From: Rhizobium mesoamericanum STM3625
GTDB lineage: Bacteria; Pseudomonadota; Alphaproteobacteria; Rhizobiales; Rhizobiaceae
Assembly: GCF_000312665.1 (NCBI RefSeq)
Contig: NZ_HF536772.1
Location: forward strand, 2,667,673-2,731,672
DNA: 64,000 nucleotides
Direction of reading: 5' to 3'
Every line of letters begins with the position of its first letter. Within the stretch, counting starts at the first letter, position 1. The position numbers and the translations under genes were made by a program. Shown here piece by piece: positions 28,577-38,112 of this stretch. The notes beneath the pieces were generated by a model. The model saw nothing but the letters and a program-made list of their open reading frames with translations. It was not told where the DNA came from and ran no database searches.

Positions 28577-31500
28577 TTACGCCTTCGCCATTTCCGCGAG
28601 TTGCGTCATGATAACGGCTGCGCCCTGCAGCCGCTTTTCCGGTGTCGGCAGGTCGCGTGTGAGGAATACGCTCTGGTCTGGCCGGATCTTCGCCATGGTT
28701 CCCTGTTTGGCGATATAGCCAACCAGGTTCGCGGGATTAGGAAACTCCTTGTTGCGGAACTGGATGACCACGCCTTTCGGGCCTGCATCCAGCTTCTCCA
28801 CGTTGGCGATGCGACAAAGGGATTTTACGTAGACGATCTTTAGTAGGTGCTGGACCTCGATCGGCATTGGCCCGAAGCGATCGATCATTTCCGCACCGAA
28901 GGCATCGATCTCCTTCAGTTCCGTGATTTCCCCAAGGCGGCGATAGAGTGCCATGCGCAGGTGCAAATCCGGCACATAGCCATCTGGGATCATGACGGAC
29001 GTTCCGACCGAGATCTGCGGGGACCAACCGGTATCCTGGATCTCATCGACGCCCTTCACCTCGGCAACGGCCTCTTCCAGCATCTGCTGATACAGTTCGA
29101 AACCGACCTCCTTGATGTGACCGGATTGCTCTTCTCCGAGTAGGTTTCCTGCGCCGCGAATGTCGAGATCGTGGCTGGCAAGCTGGAAGCCGGCCCCGAG
29201 CGTGTCGAGCGACTGCAGCACCTTGAGGCGGCGCTCGGCAGTCGCCGTCAGTACCTTGTTGACCGGCAACGTGAACAGCGCAAAAGCACGCACCTTCGAA
29301 CGTCCGACGCGGCCACGCAACTGATAGAGCTGCGCCAGGCCGAACATGTCGGCGCGGTGTACGATCAGCGTGTTGGCCGTCGGCACGTCAAGGCCCGATT
29401 CAACGATCGTGGTCGACAACAGAACGTCATAGCGGCCCTCGTAGAAGGCGTTCATGATGTCCTCAAGCTCGCCGGCCGGCATCTGACCGTGGGCGACCGC
29501 GACCTTGAGCTCCGGCACGTCCGACCGCAGGAAGGCATGCACGTCTTCCAGATCCGCCAGACGCGGGCATACATAGAAACTCTGGCCACCGCGATAGTGC
29601 TCGCGCATCAGCGTTTCACGGATCACGAGCGAATCGAAGGGCGAAATGAAGGTGCGAACCGCCATGCGATCGACCGGCGGCGTCGTAATCAGCGACAGCT
29701 CGCGCACTCCTGTCATCGCGAGCTGCAGCGTACGTGGGATCGGGGTCGCCGAAAGCGTGAGCACATGAACGTCGCTCTTCAGCTCCTTCAGGCGTTCTTT
29801 GTGCTTGACGCCGAAATGCTGCTCTTCGTCGATGATCAGCAGTCCGAGGTTAGCAAACTTGATCCCGGCGCCAAGAAGTGCATGGGTGCCAACGACAATA
29901 TCCGTCTTGCCTTCTGCCACTTCCTTCTTCGTCAATGCCAGCTCCTTCGGGCCGACGAGGCGCGAGGCCTGCTGGATGCGCACAGGCAAGCCGCGGAAGC
30001 GTTCGGAGAAGGTCTTGAAGTGCTGGCGCGCGAGCAGCGTGGTCGGTACGACGACGGCTACCTGAATGCCGTTCATCGCCGCAACGAAAGCAGCACGAAG
30101 CGCCACCTCCGTTTTGCCGAAGCCGACGTCTCCGCAGACCAGACGATCCATCGGTCGCCCCGCCCCAAGATCGGAGCGTACAGCTTCAATTGCGTTGTCC
30201 TGATCCTCCGTTTCGTCGTAAGGGAAGCGGGCGGCAAACTCGTCGTAGAGGCCTTCCGGCGTCGTCAGCACCGGCGCATGACGCGTCAGGCGTTCGGCGG
30301 CGATGCGGATAAGTGCGTCCGCCATATCGAGCAGCCGCTTCTTGAGCTTGGCCTTGCGCATCTGCCATGCGCCGCCCCCGAGCTTGTCGAGCTGCGCTTC
30401 CGTCCCCTCGCCCCCATAGCGCGACAGGAGATCGATGTTCTCGACCGGCAGGAACAACTTCGCCTCGTCTGCATACTGCAGCTCAAGGCAAGCGTGCGGT
30501 GCACCGGCTGCTTCAATTGTTCGCAGGCCGACAAATCGACCAATACCATGCTGTGCGTGGACGACGACCGAACCCTCGTCCAGACCGGCAACCTCAGAGA
30601 TGAAATCGGCAGCGCGCTTGCGCCGCTTTGAACGCCGCACCATGCGGTCGCCAAGAATGTCTTGTTCGCCGATGACGACGAGATTGCCGACTTCGAATCC
30701 GGATTCGAGACTGAGCACTCCAGCCGCCGCCTCGCCTTTAGCAAGGCTGTCGATTTCCTTCAGCGCACCGACCGGCTTCACGCGCTCAAGACCGTGTTCG
30801 TTCAGCACCTGCAACAGACGCTCCAGTGAGCCTTCCGTCCAGGCGGTAATGAGCACCTTCGCACCAGAGGAGCGCTTGTCCGCAATATGTCTTACGACAG
30901 CGTCGAAGACGTTGATGCGTTCGGCATTGCCCCCACCCTCGGCATTCGAGCGCGCCCAGCGTTCGCCTTGCCGCGCGTCGAGATTGATCACGCGGCGCGC
31001 TTCGCCCTCGTGCTCGTTAAAGGGCGAAATGCGCATTGCGTTAAAGGCATCGAGCGTGCTGGCGAAGGTCTTTCCGTCCAGATAGAGCTGGCCGGGCGTC
31101 ACTGGCTTATAGGGGGTTCCCTGTGCCATCTGCCCCTTGCCGGCCTGTCCGGAATTCAGGCGGGCGTCATAATAGTCAAAGACAAGCTTGGAGCGCTCCT
31201 CAGCGGCCTGGCGAACGGTATGGTCGGTAACCATCCGGAAGCCTTTGAGATAGTCAAAGACCGTCTCCAGTTTCTCGTAGAAGAGCGGCAACCAATGCTC
31301 CATGCCGGGATAGCGCCGCCCCTCCGATATGGCGAGATAAAGCGCATCATCACGTGTCGCCGCGCCAAATGAGGAAAGGTAATTCTTCCGAAAGCGGCTG
31401 ATCGTGTCGGGCGTCAGCGTCACTTCGCTCATCGGGTTCAGGTCTAGGGAGCGGACCTGCCCTGTTGTGCGTTGACTTGCCGGATCGAAGCTGCGGATGC

Positions 31501-32083
31501 TTTCCAGCGTATCACCGAAGAAATCGAGGCGAACTGGTTCCTCGGAGCCAGGCACGAAGACGTCGAGAATGCCGCCGCGTACGGCGTACTCGCCGACCTC
31601 GCGAACGGTTGCTACGCGGTCGAAGCCGTTGCGTTCCAGGCGCCCGGCAATATCGTCCATACGTACGGTGTTTCCGGGACGGGCCGAGAAGGCAAGGCTT
31701 TCGATAATCTGTTGCGGCGCGACTTTCTGCAGCATCGCATTGACGGTCACCAGCACGATCGCCGCGTGCGGCTTTTTGTGGTGCGCGATCAGACCGCCCA
31801 GCGCCGCGAGACGCCGCGCCGATGTGTCGGCGCTCGGTGAAACGCGGTCGTAGGGAAGACAGTCCCACGCCGGCAGGGTGAGGACCGGGATCTCGGGCGC
31901 AACGAAGCCGAGCATCTGCTCGAGGTCCCCCATCCGCTGGCCATCGGACAGGACATAGGCGACCGGCTCTCCTGCCCTTGCCAGATCGGCCAGCAACAGA
32001 GCCTCCATACCTGTCGGCACGTTGCCGATTGTCAGCGGCTCGGCGATGGCTGACAGCTTCCTTGCGTCAAAACCTGAGGTCAT
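28577..32083 (-). CDS. mfd: transcription-repair coupling factor
   Basis: This 1168-residue Mfd has a UvrB-like N-terminal module, an RNA-polymerase-interaction domain, RecG-like translocase motifs (Walker A GDVGFGKTEVALRAAF, DEEQHFG, TLSATPIPRTL, QLRGRVGRS) and the C-terminal TRCF domain. It removes stalled RNA polymerase at lesions and recruits UvrA, encoded about 12 kb away in this window. The ATG at 32083 gives MTSGFDARKLSAIAEPL and overlaps the sdhE stop by one base (TAATG), so translation is coupled. A longer frame to 32200 lies inside sdhE and is rejected. Confidence 0.96.
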   Translation of the reverse strand: MTSGFDARKLSAIAEPLTIGNVPTGMEALLLADLARAGEPVAYVLSDGQRMGDLEQMLGFVAPEIPVLTLPAWDCLPYDRVSPSADTSARRLAALGGLIAHHKKPHAAIVLVTVNAMLQKVAPQQIIESLAFSARPGNTVRMDDIAGRLERNGFDRVATVREVGEYAVRGGILDVFVPGSEEPVRLDFFGDTLESIRSFDPASQRTTGQVRSLDLNPMSEVTLTPDTISRFRKNYLSSFGAATRDDALYLAISEGRRYPGMEHWLPLFYEKLETVFDYLKGFRMVTDHTVRQAAEERSKLVFDYYDARLNSGQAGKGQMAQGTPYKPVTPGQLYLDGKTFASTLDAFNAMRISPFNEHEGEARRVINLDARQGERWARSNAEGGGNAERINVFDAVVRHIADKRSSGAKVLITAWTEGSLERLLQVLNEHGLERVKPVGALKEIDSLAKGEAAAGVLSLESGFEVGNLVVIGEQDILGDRMVRRSKRRKRAADFISEVAGLDEGSVVVHAQHGIGRFVGLRTIEAAGAPHACLELQYADEAKLFLPVENIDLLSRYGGEGTEAQLDKLGGGAWQMRKAKLKKRLLDMADALIRIAAERLTRHAPVLTTPEGLYDEFAARFPYDETEDQDNAIEAVRSDLGAGRPMDRLVCGDVGFGKTEVALRAAFVAAMNGIQVAVVVPTTLLARQHFKTFSERFRGLPVRIQQASRLVGPKELALTKKEVAEGKTDIVVGTHALLGAGIKFANLGLLIIDEEQHFGVKHKERLKELKSDVHVLTLSATPIPRTLQLAMTGVRELSLITTPPVDRMAVRTFISPFDSLVIRETLMREHYRGGQSFYVCPRLADLEDVHAFLRSDVPELKVAVAHGQMPAGELEDIMNAFYEGRYDVLLSTTIVESGLDVPTANTLIVHRADMFGLAQLYQLRGRVGRSKVRAFALFTLPVNKVLTATAERRLKVLQSLDTLGAGFQLASHDLDIRGAGNLLGEEQSGHIKEVGFELYQQMLEEAVAEVKGVDEIQDTGWSPQISVGTSVMIPDGYVPDLHLRMALYRRLGEITELKEIDAFGAEMIDRFGPMPIEVQHLLKIVYVKSLCRIANVEKLDAGPKGVVIQFRNKEFPNPANLVGYIAKQGTMAKIRPDQSVFLTRDLPTPEKRLQGAAVIMTQLAEMAKA

Positions 32084-32397
32084 TAGGCATTCCTGGGCAG
32101 GGCGTCGGCTGGATATTCGAAATCGGGCTTGTAGGCGCAAAGGCGCTCGAACATTGGCGTCAGAAAACGCTCGGGCACAGGCCAGGTTCCCATGATCCAT
32201 CGCACGAGATCGTTATCCTCTTCGGCCATGATGATTTCGAGTTCGTCGAGCTCGGCTTCCGAGAGTGTGGCAATCTCTTTCTCCGCGAACTGTCCGAACA
32301 CCAAATCCATCTCGCGTATGCCGCGATGCCAACAGCGAAAAAGAATTCGGCGGCGGCGCGGATCAAGATCGGCGCTCGAGAGTGATACACCCGTCAT
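32083..32397 (-). CDS. sdhE: succinate dehydrogenase FAD assembly factor SdhE
   Basis: This 104-residue DUF339/SdhE protein has the diagnostic RGxxE motif in CWHRGIREMD. The downstream helices are EAELDELEIIMAEEDNDLVRWI and the C-terminus is VPERF followed by a short tail. It helps attach FAD covalently to SdhA. The ATG at 32397 is used because the frame upstream to 32475 has no ribosome site. It is translationally coupled to mfd and divergent from recG, the two starts being 92 bp apart. Confidence 0.92.
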   Translation of the reverse strand: MTGVSLSSADLDPRRRRILFRCWHRGIREMDLVFGQFAEKEIATLSEAELDELEIIMAEEDNDLVRWIMGTWPVPERFLTPMFERLCAYKPDFEYPADALPRNA

Positions 32398-32489
32398 GGC
32401 TTTACCTTCCTGTTGATGCGCCTCTATAGACCCTCGAAAGCAGCTTGTCAGCCTTGCCAATGCCGCATTGTTCATCGCATTTTGCCGCT

Positions 32490-34595
32490 ATGCGCCCCGC
32501 CATACTCGATCCGCTGTTTTCGCCAGTTTCCGCTCTGCCAGGCGTCGGCCCGAAGATCGCCGAGTTGCTGGTGAAGCTACTGGGGCGCGAGACGCCGGAG
32601 GATACGCGCGTCGTCGATCTGCTGTTTCATGCACCGCATTCCTTGATCGACCGTCGAAACCAACCGGGCATCGCCCGCGCCCCGCAAGGCGCAATCGTCA
32701 CCGTCACGGCGCACGTCGATCGCCATCAGGCTCCGCCGCGGGGCAAAAACAACGTTCCCTACAGGGTCATGTTGCACGACGAGACTGGTGAACTGACGCT
32801 TGTCTTCTTTCGCGGCCAAGCGGCTTGGCTGGAAAAACAGCTGCCGTTGGACGAGGAGGTAACCGTCAGCGGCAAGATCGACTGGTTCAACGGCCGAGCC
32901 TCGATGGTTCATCCCGACTACATCGTGAAGGCCAGTGAGGCCGAGAACCTGCCCCTCGTTGAGCCGATCTATCCGCTGACAGCAGGTCTTTCGCCGAAGA
33001 CACTGCGCAAGATCATCGAAGCGGCACTGCCGCGTACGCCGGAACTGCCGGAATGGATCGACTCGGCTCTTGCGCAGAAGCAGGGTCTGCCCTTGCTAAC
33101 AGATGCTTTTCATGGGTTGCACGAACCGCGCGATCCATCGGATATCGATGCGCAAGCCCCTGCCCGCCGTCGTCTCGCCTACGACGAATTCCTAGCTGGC
33201 CAGCTATCTCTGAGCCTGGTGCGCCAACGATTGCGCAAGGTTACCGGCCAACCCGTACACGCCACCGGTCAGCTCAGCAGCCAAATCCTGCGGGCGCTGC
33301 CGTTTTCCCCGACCAAAAGCCAGAATACCGCGATCGCAGATATTCTGAAGGACATGGCTGGCGAGGACCGTATGCTGCGCCTGCTGCAAGGCGACGTCGG
33401 CTCCGGCAAGACGCTGGTCGCGCTGATGGCTATGGCGGCGGTTATCGAGAGCGGCGGCCAGGCCGTTCTCATGGCCCCAACCGAAATTCTAGCCCGTCAA
33501 CATCACGCGACGATCTCGAAATTTGCCGCTTCCGCGGGCCTTGGAATCGAAGTCCTTACCGGCCGCACCAAGGGTCGTGAGCGCGAAGACATTCTCGAAA
33601 GGATCGCATCCGGACAGGCACAGATCATCGTCGGCACCCATGCCCTCTTCCAGGACAGCGTCAGCTACCGCAACCTTATGCTGGCTGTCGTCGACGAACA
33701 GCACCGCTTCGGCGTCCACCAGCGCCTCCGACTGACTGCGAAGGGCGTCACGCCCCATATGCTCGTCATGACGGCAACGCCGATCCCGCGCACCTTGGTG
33801 TTGGCTGCCTTCGGTGACATGGATGTCTCCAAGTTGACGGAGAAACCCGCTGGACGGAAGCCGATCCAGACGATCACCGTTCCAATCGAACGTATCGGCG
33901 AGATCGTCGGTCGTTTGAAGAGCGCCCTGGCGGAGGGCAAGAAGGTGTACTGGATTTGCCCGCTCGTTGAAGAGTCCGAGGAGAGCGATCTGATGTCGGT
34001 AGAGGAGCGTCACGCAACGCTTGCCTCGTCGCTCGGTCCAGGCATTGGCCTGATCCACGGTCGCATGAGTGGCCCAGAAAAGGACGCCGTGATGATGGCA
34101 TTCAAGAACGGCGAAATCCGCCTCTTGGTCGCCACAACTGTCGTAGAAGTCGGCGTCGACGTCCCCGATGCGACGATCATGGTGATCGAGCATGCAGAGC
34201 GCTTCGGCTTGGCGCAGCTGCATCAGCTTCGCGGACGCGTTGGGCGCGGTGACGAGGCTTCGACCTGTATCCTCCTCTACAAGGGGCCGCTTGGTGAAAC
34301 AGGTCACGCGCGCCTTTCGATCATGCGCGAAACCGAAGACGGCTTCCGCATCGCAGAGGAGGATCTGAAGCTGCGGGGCGAAGGCGAATTGCTCGGGACG
34401 CGCCAGTCGGGAACGCCGGGCTTTCGCATCGCGAGCCTTGAGGCACATGCCGATCTGCTGGAAATCGCCCGTCGCGATGCGGCCGATCTAATCGAGCGCG
34501 ACCCCGATCTCACCAGCGAACGTGGCAAGGCCGTACGCACTCTACTCTACCTATTCCGCCGCGACGAGGCGATCCGCTTCCTGCATGCCGGATGA
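32490..34595 (+). CDS. recG: ATP-dependent DNA helicase RecG
   Basis: This 701-residue RecG of normal length has an N-terminal wedge/OB domain (SALPGVGPKIAELLVKLLG, then VRVD-type OB strands) and helicase motifs GDVGSGKTLVALMAM, DEQHRFG, TATPIPRTL and QLRGRVGRGDE. It remodels stalled forks and Holliday junctions. The ATG at 32490 gives MRPAILDPLFSPVSALPG. A small AGGCCG/CGGCCT hairpin overlaps the stop region (34595-34610) and may help end transcription. Confidence 0.96.
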   Translation: MRPAILDPLFSPVSALPGVGPKIAELLVKLLGRETPEDTRVVDLLFHAPHSLIDRRNQPGIARAPQGAIVTVTAHVDRHQAPPRGKNNVPYRVMLHDETGELTLVFFRGQAAWLEKQLPLDEEVTVSGKIDWFNGRASMVHPDYIVKASEAENLPLVEPIYPLTAGLSPKTLRKIIEAALPRTPELPEWIDSALAQKQGLPLLTDAFHGLHEPRDPSDIDAQAPARRRLAYDEFLAGQLSLSLVRQRLRKVTGQPVHATGQLSSQILRALPFSPTKSQNTAIADILKDMAGEDRMLRLLQGDVGSGKTLVALMAMAAVIESGGQAVLMAPTEILARQHHATISKFAASAGLGIEVLTGRTKGREREDILERIASGQAQIIVGTHALFQDSVSYRNLMLAVVDEQHRFGVHQRLRLTAKGVTPHMLVMTATPIPRTLVLAAFGDMDVSKLTEKPAGRKPIQTITVPIERIGEIVGRLKSALAEGKKVYWICPLVEESEESDLMSVEERHATLASSLGPGIGLIHGRMSGPEKDAVMMAFKNGEIRLLVATTVVEVGVDVPDATIMVIEHAERFGLAQLHQLRGRVGRGDEASTCILLYKGPLGETGHARLSIMRETEDGFRIAEEDLKLRGEGELLGTRQSGTPGFRIASLEAHADLLEIARRDAADLIERDPDLTSERGKAVRTLLYLFRRDEAIRFLHAG

Positions 34596-34610
34596 GGCCG
34601 AATCCGGCCT

Positions 34611-34903
34611 GACAGTTTACTGCTGGGCGAAATCGTTGCGGAGCAAATTGACAGCGGGGGCAGATCGATCTCGGACTCTATCACGCTTCACCTCTCGAAT
34701 GAGAGCGCATAGCGCGCTCACAGGAGAGTATCGATGGCGCCCTCATGGTGGCATATCGCCCCTCCCGGAAACGCCCATAACGCCACCGCCGATGCGGGAA
34801 AAAACCGATCACAGTACCGCACCATGATCATTCCCTTCCCTCACATGCGCAAGGCAAACGAGCCGCCCGGACAGGATCGGGTTCCCGCTACTTCGCGGGC
34901 GCC
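34611..34903. other. intergenic region with no gene seen
   Basis: This stretch of about 290 bp lies between the convergent recG and LLM genes. Frames are short and unsupported. A CCCGC...GCGGG stem near 34886-34900 is the only structure noticed and could terminate the LLM transcript. Confidence 0.4.
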
Positions 34904-36223
34904 TCAAGCGTAGCGGCTCTTCGGCCGGGGCAGCCCGAAATGATCGCGCAGCGTTGTTCCCGAATAATCGGTGCGGAACAGCCTCCGCCGCTGGAGCTCT
35001 GGAATTAGCCGCTCGACGACATCATCGAGGCCCTGCGGAAGATAGGGGAAGACGACATTAAACCCGTCGGAACCCTTCTCATAAAGCCACTCGACCATTT
35101 TGTCGGCGATCTGCTGCGGCGTTCCGACGAAAGCCAGCCCCGAATAGCCGCCATAGCGCTGTGCGAGCTGGCGAACGGTCAACCGCTCCTGCTCCGCCAG
35201 CCGCAAAACCTGCTCGCGGCCGGTCTTGCTGGCGTTGGTTTCAGGTATATTGGGAAGCGGTTGATCGGGGTCGAAATTCGAAGCGTCGTGACCAAGCGCG
35301 ATCGATAGCGACGCAATGGCACTGTCATAATGCACAAGGCTGTCGAGATGGGCGCGCTTCGCCCTTGCCTCCTCGAGCGTATCCCCGATCACCACGAATG
35401 CTGCTGGCAGGATCTTCAGATGATCGGGATCGCGGCCGACCTTGCTCATCCGGCCCTTGATATCGGCATAGAGCGCCTTTCCAGAGGCAAGGTCGCGCGG
35501 CGAACAGAAGACGACTTCGGCCGTTTCGGCTGCAAGCTGACGGCCCGGCTCGGATTGACCAGCCTGAACGATAACGGGCCAGCCTTGCGGCGGGCGAGCG
35601 ATGTTGAGCGGCCCACGCACGGATAACTCGGGACCTTTGTGGTTCAGAGCATGCATCTTCGCGGGATCGAAGAAAGCACCGCTTTCGACGTCGCGGATGA
35701 AGGCGTCATCGTCGAAACTGTCCCACAAGCCGGTCACGACGTCGTAGAATTCGCGTGCACGCTCATAGCGCTCACCATGGGCGACATGCGCATCGAGACC
35801 GAAATTCAGAGCAGCATCAGGATTGGAGGTCGTGACGATGTTCCAGCCGGCGCGCCCGGCGCTGATATGATCGAGCGAAGCGAACCGCCGTGCGACGTGA
35901 TAGGGCTCGTCGAAGGTCGTCGACGCTGTCGCAACCAGGCCGATACGGCTCGTCAGCGCGGCAAGAGCGGAAAGAAGTGTGAAGGGCTCGAACGAAGTGA
36001 CGGTGTGACTGCGCTTCAATGCCTCTTCGGGCATGTTGAGCAGGGCAAGATGATCGGCCATGAAGAAGGCGTCGAACTTCGCCGCCTCCAGCTTCTGGGC
36101 GAACGAGACGATGTGGGTGAAGTTGAAATTGGCGTCCGGATAAGACCCAGGATAGCGCCAAGCGCCGGTGTGGAGACTGACGGGGCGCATGAACGCGCCG
36201 AGATGAAGCTGGCGTTCGATCAA
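34904..36223 (-). CDS. LLM-class flavin-dependent monooxygenase (NtaA/SnaA/DszA type)
   Basis: This protein of about 439 residues starts near IERQLHLGAFMRPVSLHTGAWR. It contains FDAFFMADHLALL, LEHISAGR-like SLDHISAGRAGWNIVTT, PQGWPVIVQAGQSEPGRQLAAETAE, and the C-terminal FVGTPQQIADKMVEWL. Members use reduced FMN from a partner reductase to oxidise organosulfur or amine compounds; the substrate is unknown and no reductase is adjacent. A TTG at 36223 lies 9 bases after AGGAGG; a GTG two codons upstream is too close to that site but remains possible. No sulfur-transport genes neighbour it. Confidence 0.87.
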   Translation of the reverse strand: MIERQLHLGAFMRPVSLHTGAWRYPGSYPDANFNFTHIVSFAQKLEAAKFDAFFMADHLALLNMPEEALKRSHTVTSFEPFTLLSALAALTSRIGLVATASTTFDEPYHVARRFASLDHISAGRAGWNIVTTSNPDAALNFGLDAHVAHGERYERAREFYDVVTGLWDSFDDDAFIRDVESGAFFDPAKMHALNHKGPELSVRGPLNIARPPQGWPVIVQAGQSEPGRQLAAETAEVVFCSPRDLASGKALYADIKGRMSKVGRDPDHLKILPAAFVVIGDTLEEARAKRAHLDSLVHYDSAIASLSIALGHDASNFDPDQPLPNIPETNASKTGREQVLRLAEQERLTVRQLAQRYGGYSGLAFVGTPQQIADKMVEWLYEKGSDGFNVVFPYLPQGLDDVVERLIPELQRRRLFRTDYSGTTLRDHFGLPRPKSRYA

Positions 36224-36229
36224 TTGCAC

Positions 36230-36439
36230 TCACCTCCTGCGCTCCCGGCGCCGATGCTTGCGGGCGCGGGGAGCTCGGTTATCTCCGCGGTTCCTGTTCA
36301 ATATTCTCCACAACGGTGGTGCGCTAAAGGAATGAATTTCCATTCTGGAACGCGGCTGCGGAAATAAGCGGCTCGCCAATTAAGCGAGAAACGCTTCATT
36401 GGCAGGAATCTGCATCGCCGTGACCAGATGGTTGGTTTG
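36230..36439. other. upstream region of the LLM gene
   Basis: About 210 bp with several short GC-rich inverted repeats but no recognised riboswitch or gene. It precedes the LLM gene on the minus strand and the decayed antitoxin on the plus strand. Confidence 0.4.
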
Positions 36440-36564
36440 GCTCGTCGCCCCGGTTTCGCCGCCGAATGCCCTCGTCAGTCAGGCATGCCGATGCTGATGA
36501 TCGCGATTTCCAGGATTTCGACGATGCCGCTCTTTTCGACGTGACCTCGGACGGTGACGCGTGA
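36440..36564 (+). pseudogene. remnant of a MazE-family antitoxin
   Basis: From 36440 the frame reads ARRPGFAAECPRQS, the conserved block of MazE-type antitoxins that pair with PemK/MazF toxins. It then needs a frameshift near 36485 to continue as ADADDRDFQDFDDAALFD to the TGA at 36562-36564. The N-terminal DNA-binding part is missing. The stop overlaps the toxin GTG by 3 bases, the usual operon arrangement. Confidence 0.65.
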
Positions 36565-36710
36565 GGCGTGGTGACATTGTAACCGCTGCAATCACAGGCG
36601 ACTTCGGCAAACCTCGTCCGGCACTGATCATCCAGGCGGATCAGTTTGACGCGACCAGCACAGTCACCGTCTTCGCTGATCGATGCGCAGTCGCAAGCGT
36701 TAAAGTCGTC
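36561..36710 (+). pseudogene. truncated PemK/MazF-type toxin
   Basis: The GTG at 36561 opens a frame reading RRGDIVTAAITGDFGKPRPALIIQ and then DQFDATSTVTVF, the N-terminal part of MazF/PemK endoribonuclease toxins. About 45 residues match; after ADR the family similarity ends and the frame runs into antisense of the neighbouring GNAT gene, whose stop is at 36711. Roughly the C-terminal 60% of the toxin is lost, so it should be inactive. Confidence 0.7.
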
Positions 36711-37196
36711 TCACAGCGCCCGGAACATTATGAGCGCGTCAACATAGCCTTTTGTCGGGTGCGCGAAGGCGCCGGGCAAGCGGCCGACCGTCTCAAAACC
36801 AAGCGATTGCCAGAGGCGAACGGCGCGTTCGTTGGCGCTGACAACGAAATTGAACTGCATCGCCCGGAAACCACGCTCGCGCGCTCGGGCGAGCGAGTGC
36901 TCATGCATTTGTCGCGCCAAGCCTTTGCCGGTCGCCGCGGGTGCGGTCATGTAGCCGCAATTGCAGACATGTGCGCCACCCCCCATCTGGTTGGCGCGCA
37001 GATAATACGTCCCGAGGATCTCGCCAACTTCGTCTTCGACGACGAACGTCTCTTTCTCTGGCCCCAGCCAGTAAGCGAGGGCATCGGTTTCACTCATGTC
37101 ACGATCGAGCGTATAGGTCTCCCCAGCTCGGATCGTCGGCTCGATGATTGTCCAGATAGAAGAACGGTCTTCGGTGGTGGCGGGTCTGATCAGCAT
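36711..37196 (-). CDS. GNAT-family N-acetyltransferase
   Basis: This 161-residue acetyltransferase starts MLIRPATTEDRSSIWTIIEP. It has YYLRANQMGGGAHVCNCGYMTAPAATGKGLARQMHEHSL for the acetyl-CoA pyrophosphate loop and ends with the SANERAVRLWQSLGFETVGRLPGAFAHP motif. The substrate is unknown. Its stop abuts the truncated toxin on the opposite strand, suggesting that a rearrangement joined the two. It is a single gene, about 75 bp from DUF502. Confidence 0.87.
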   Translation of the reverse strand: MLIRPATTEDRSSIWTIIEPTIRAGETYTLDRDMSETDALAYWLGPEKETFVVEDEVGEILGTYYLRANQMGGGAHVCNCGYMTAPAATGKGLARQMHEHSLARARERGFRAMQFNFVVSANERAVRLWQSLGFETVGRLPGAFAHPTKGYVDALIMFRAL

Positions 37197-37286
37197 TTGC
37201 GTGTGTCATCCTTAACCCACCCTCATCTTGCAACACGGCTGAACAAACAGACCTAATCCCGCATCGGAGGCGAAGAGGTACGGAAG

Positions 37287-37991
37287 TTACATTTCGATCG
37301 GTGCCGGCAGCGGCTTGCGCGTGCGCTCCTTTTTTGCCATGCGCCCAGCAAGTTCTTCCGGTGTGACCAGACCGCCGGAGATTAAGAGCTTTGCAGCGTC
37401 CTCCGGTGACATATCGAGCGGAATGATCTTCTCGCGCGGTGTGAAGATCAGAAAACCTGCCGTCGGAACCGGCGTCGGGGGCAGGAACACACAGACCATG
37501 TCCTCCCCCATCGCTTTGAATTTCGACGCAATCTCGCCTTTGGCATCCGTTGAGATGAAGACGAGCGCCCAGAGCCCAGGGCTCGGATACTCGATAAGGC
37601 CGACTTTCTTGAAGGAATTTGTTTTGTCCTTCAGCACCGTCTCAAAAATTTGTTTGACGCTCTGATAAATGCTGCGCACCAGCGGCACGCGCCGCACCAG
37701 AGATTCGCTAAACTGAACGATACTCTGGCCGATCAGGTTCTTGCCGAGAAAGCCGATAAGCGTGATCACAACAAGCCCGATCAATAGCCCTGAGCCTGGC
37801 ACGGCAAAGTTCAGATAGTTATCCGGGTCATAACGCGCTGGTAGGTACGGTTTGACCCAGCTATCCGCCCATCGCACGACCGACCATGTCAGCCATAGGG
37901 TAATGGCGACCGGGGCACAAATGATCAACCCCGCCAGGAAGTTGTTCCTGATGCGAGTGGCGATCGGCAATCCGGGCAGTTTTTCCGTCAT
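37287..37991 (-). CDS. DUF502 integral membrane protein
   Basis: This 234-residue protein has two strong membrane helices, NFLAGLIICAPVAITLWLTWSVV and GLLIGLVVITLIGFLG, followed by the DUF502 soluble part (RRVPLVRSIYQSVKQIFETVL, GLIEYPSPGLWALVFIS, VCVFLPPTPVPTAGFLIFTPREKI). Function is unknown. The ATG at 37991 gives MTEKLPGLPIATRIRNNF; a frame to 38087 adds unsupported residues. It is the last gene in line behind glmS on the same strand, with a gap of about 120 bp. Confidence 0.88.
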   Translation of the reverse strand: MTEKLPGLPIATRIRNNFLAGLIICAPVAITLWLTWSVVRWADSWVKPYLPARYDPDNYLNFAVPGSGLLIGLVVITLIGFLGKNLIGQSIVQFSESLVRRVPLVRSIYQSVKQIFETVLKDKTNSFKKVGLIEYPSPGLWALVFISTDAKGEIASKFKAMGEDMVCVFLPPTPVPTAGFLIFTPREKIIPLDMSPEDAAKLLISGGLVTPEELAGRMAKKERTRKPLPAPIEM

Positions 37992-38112
37992 CGCGTGCTG
38001 ATAACTCCGTTGAGCGGATCGGCTATCGGAAATCAGCTCCCCCATGCTTTCCTTGTTGAAAAGCTGCCAGAAATTGCCAAGCCGCACAAGTCTCCAGGGC
38101 GCAAACTAGCGG

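Noticed and set aside
29171..30631. 486-codon plus-strand open frame
   Set aside because: It is antisense to mfd, where all helicase motifs are intact.
36230..36439. Possible SAM-type riboswitch before the LLM gene
   Set aside because: Short GC-rich inverted repeats are present, but no riboswitch core could be recognised by eye.
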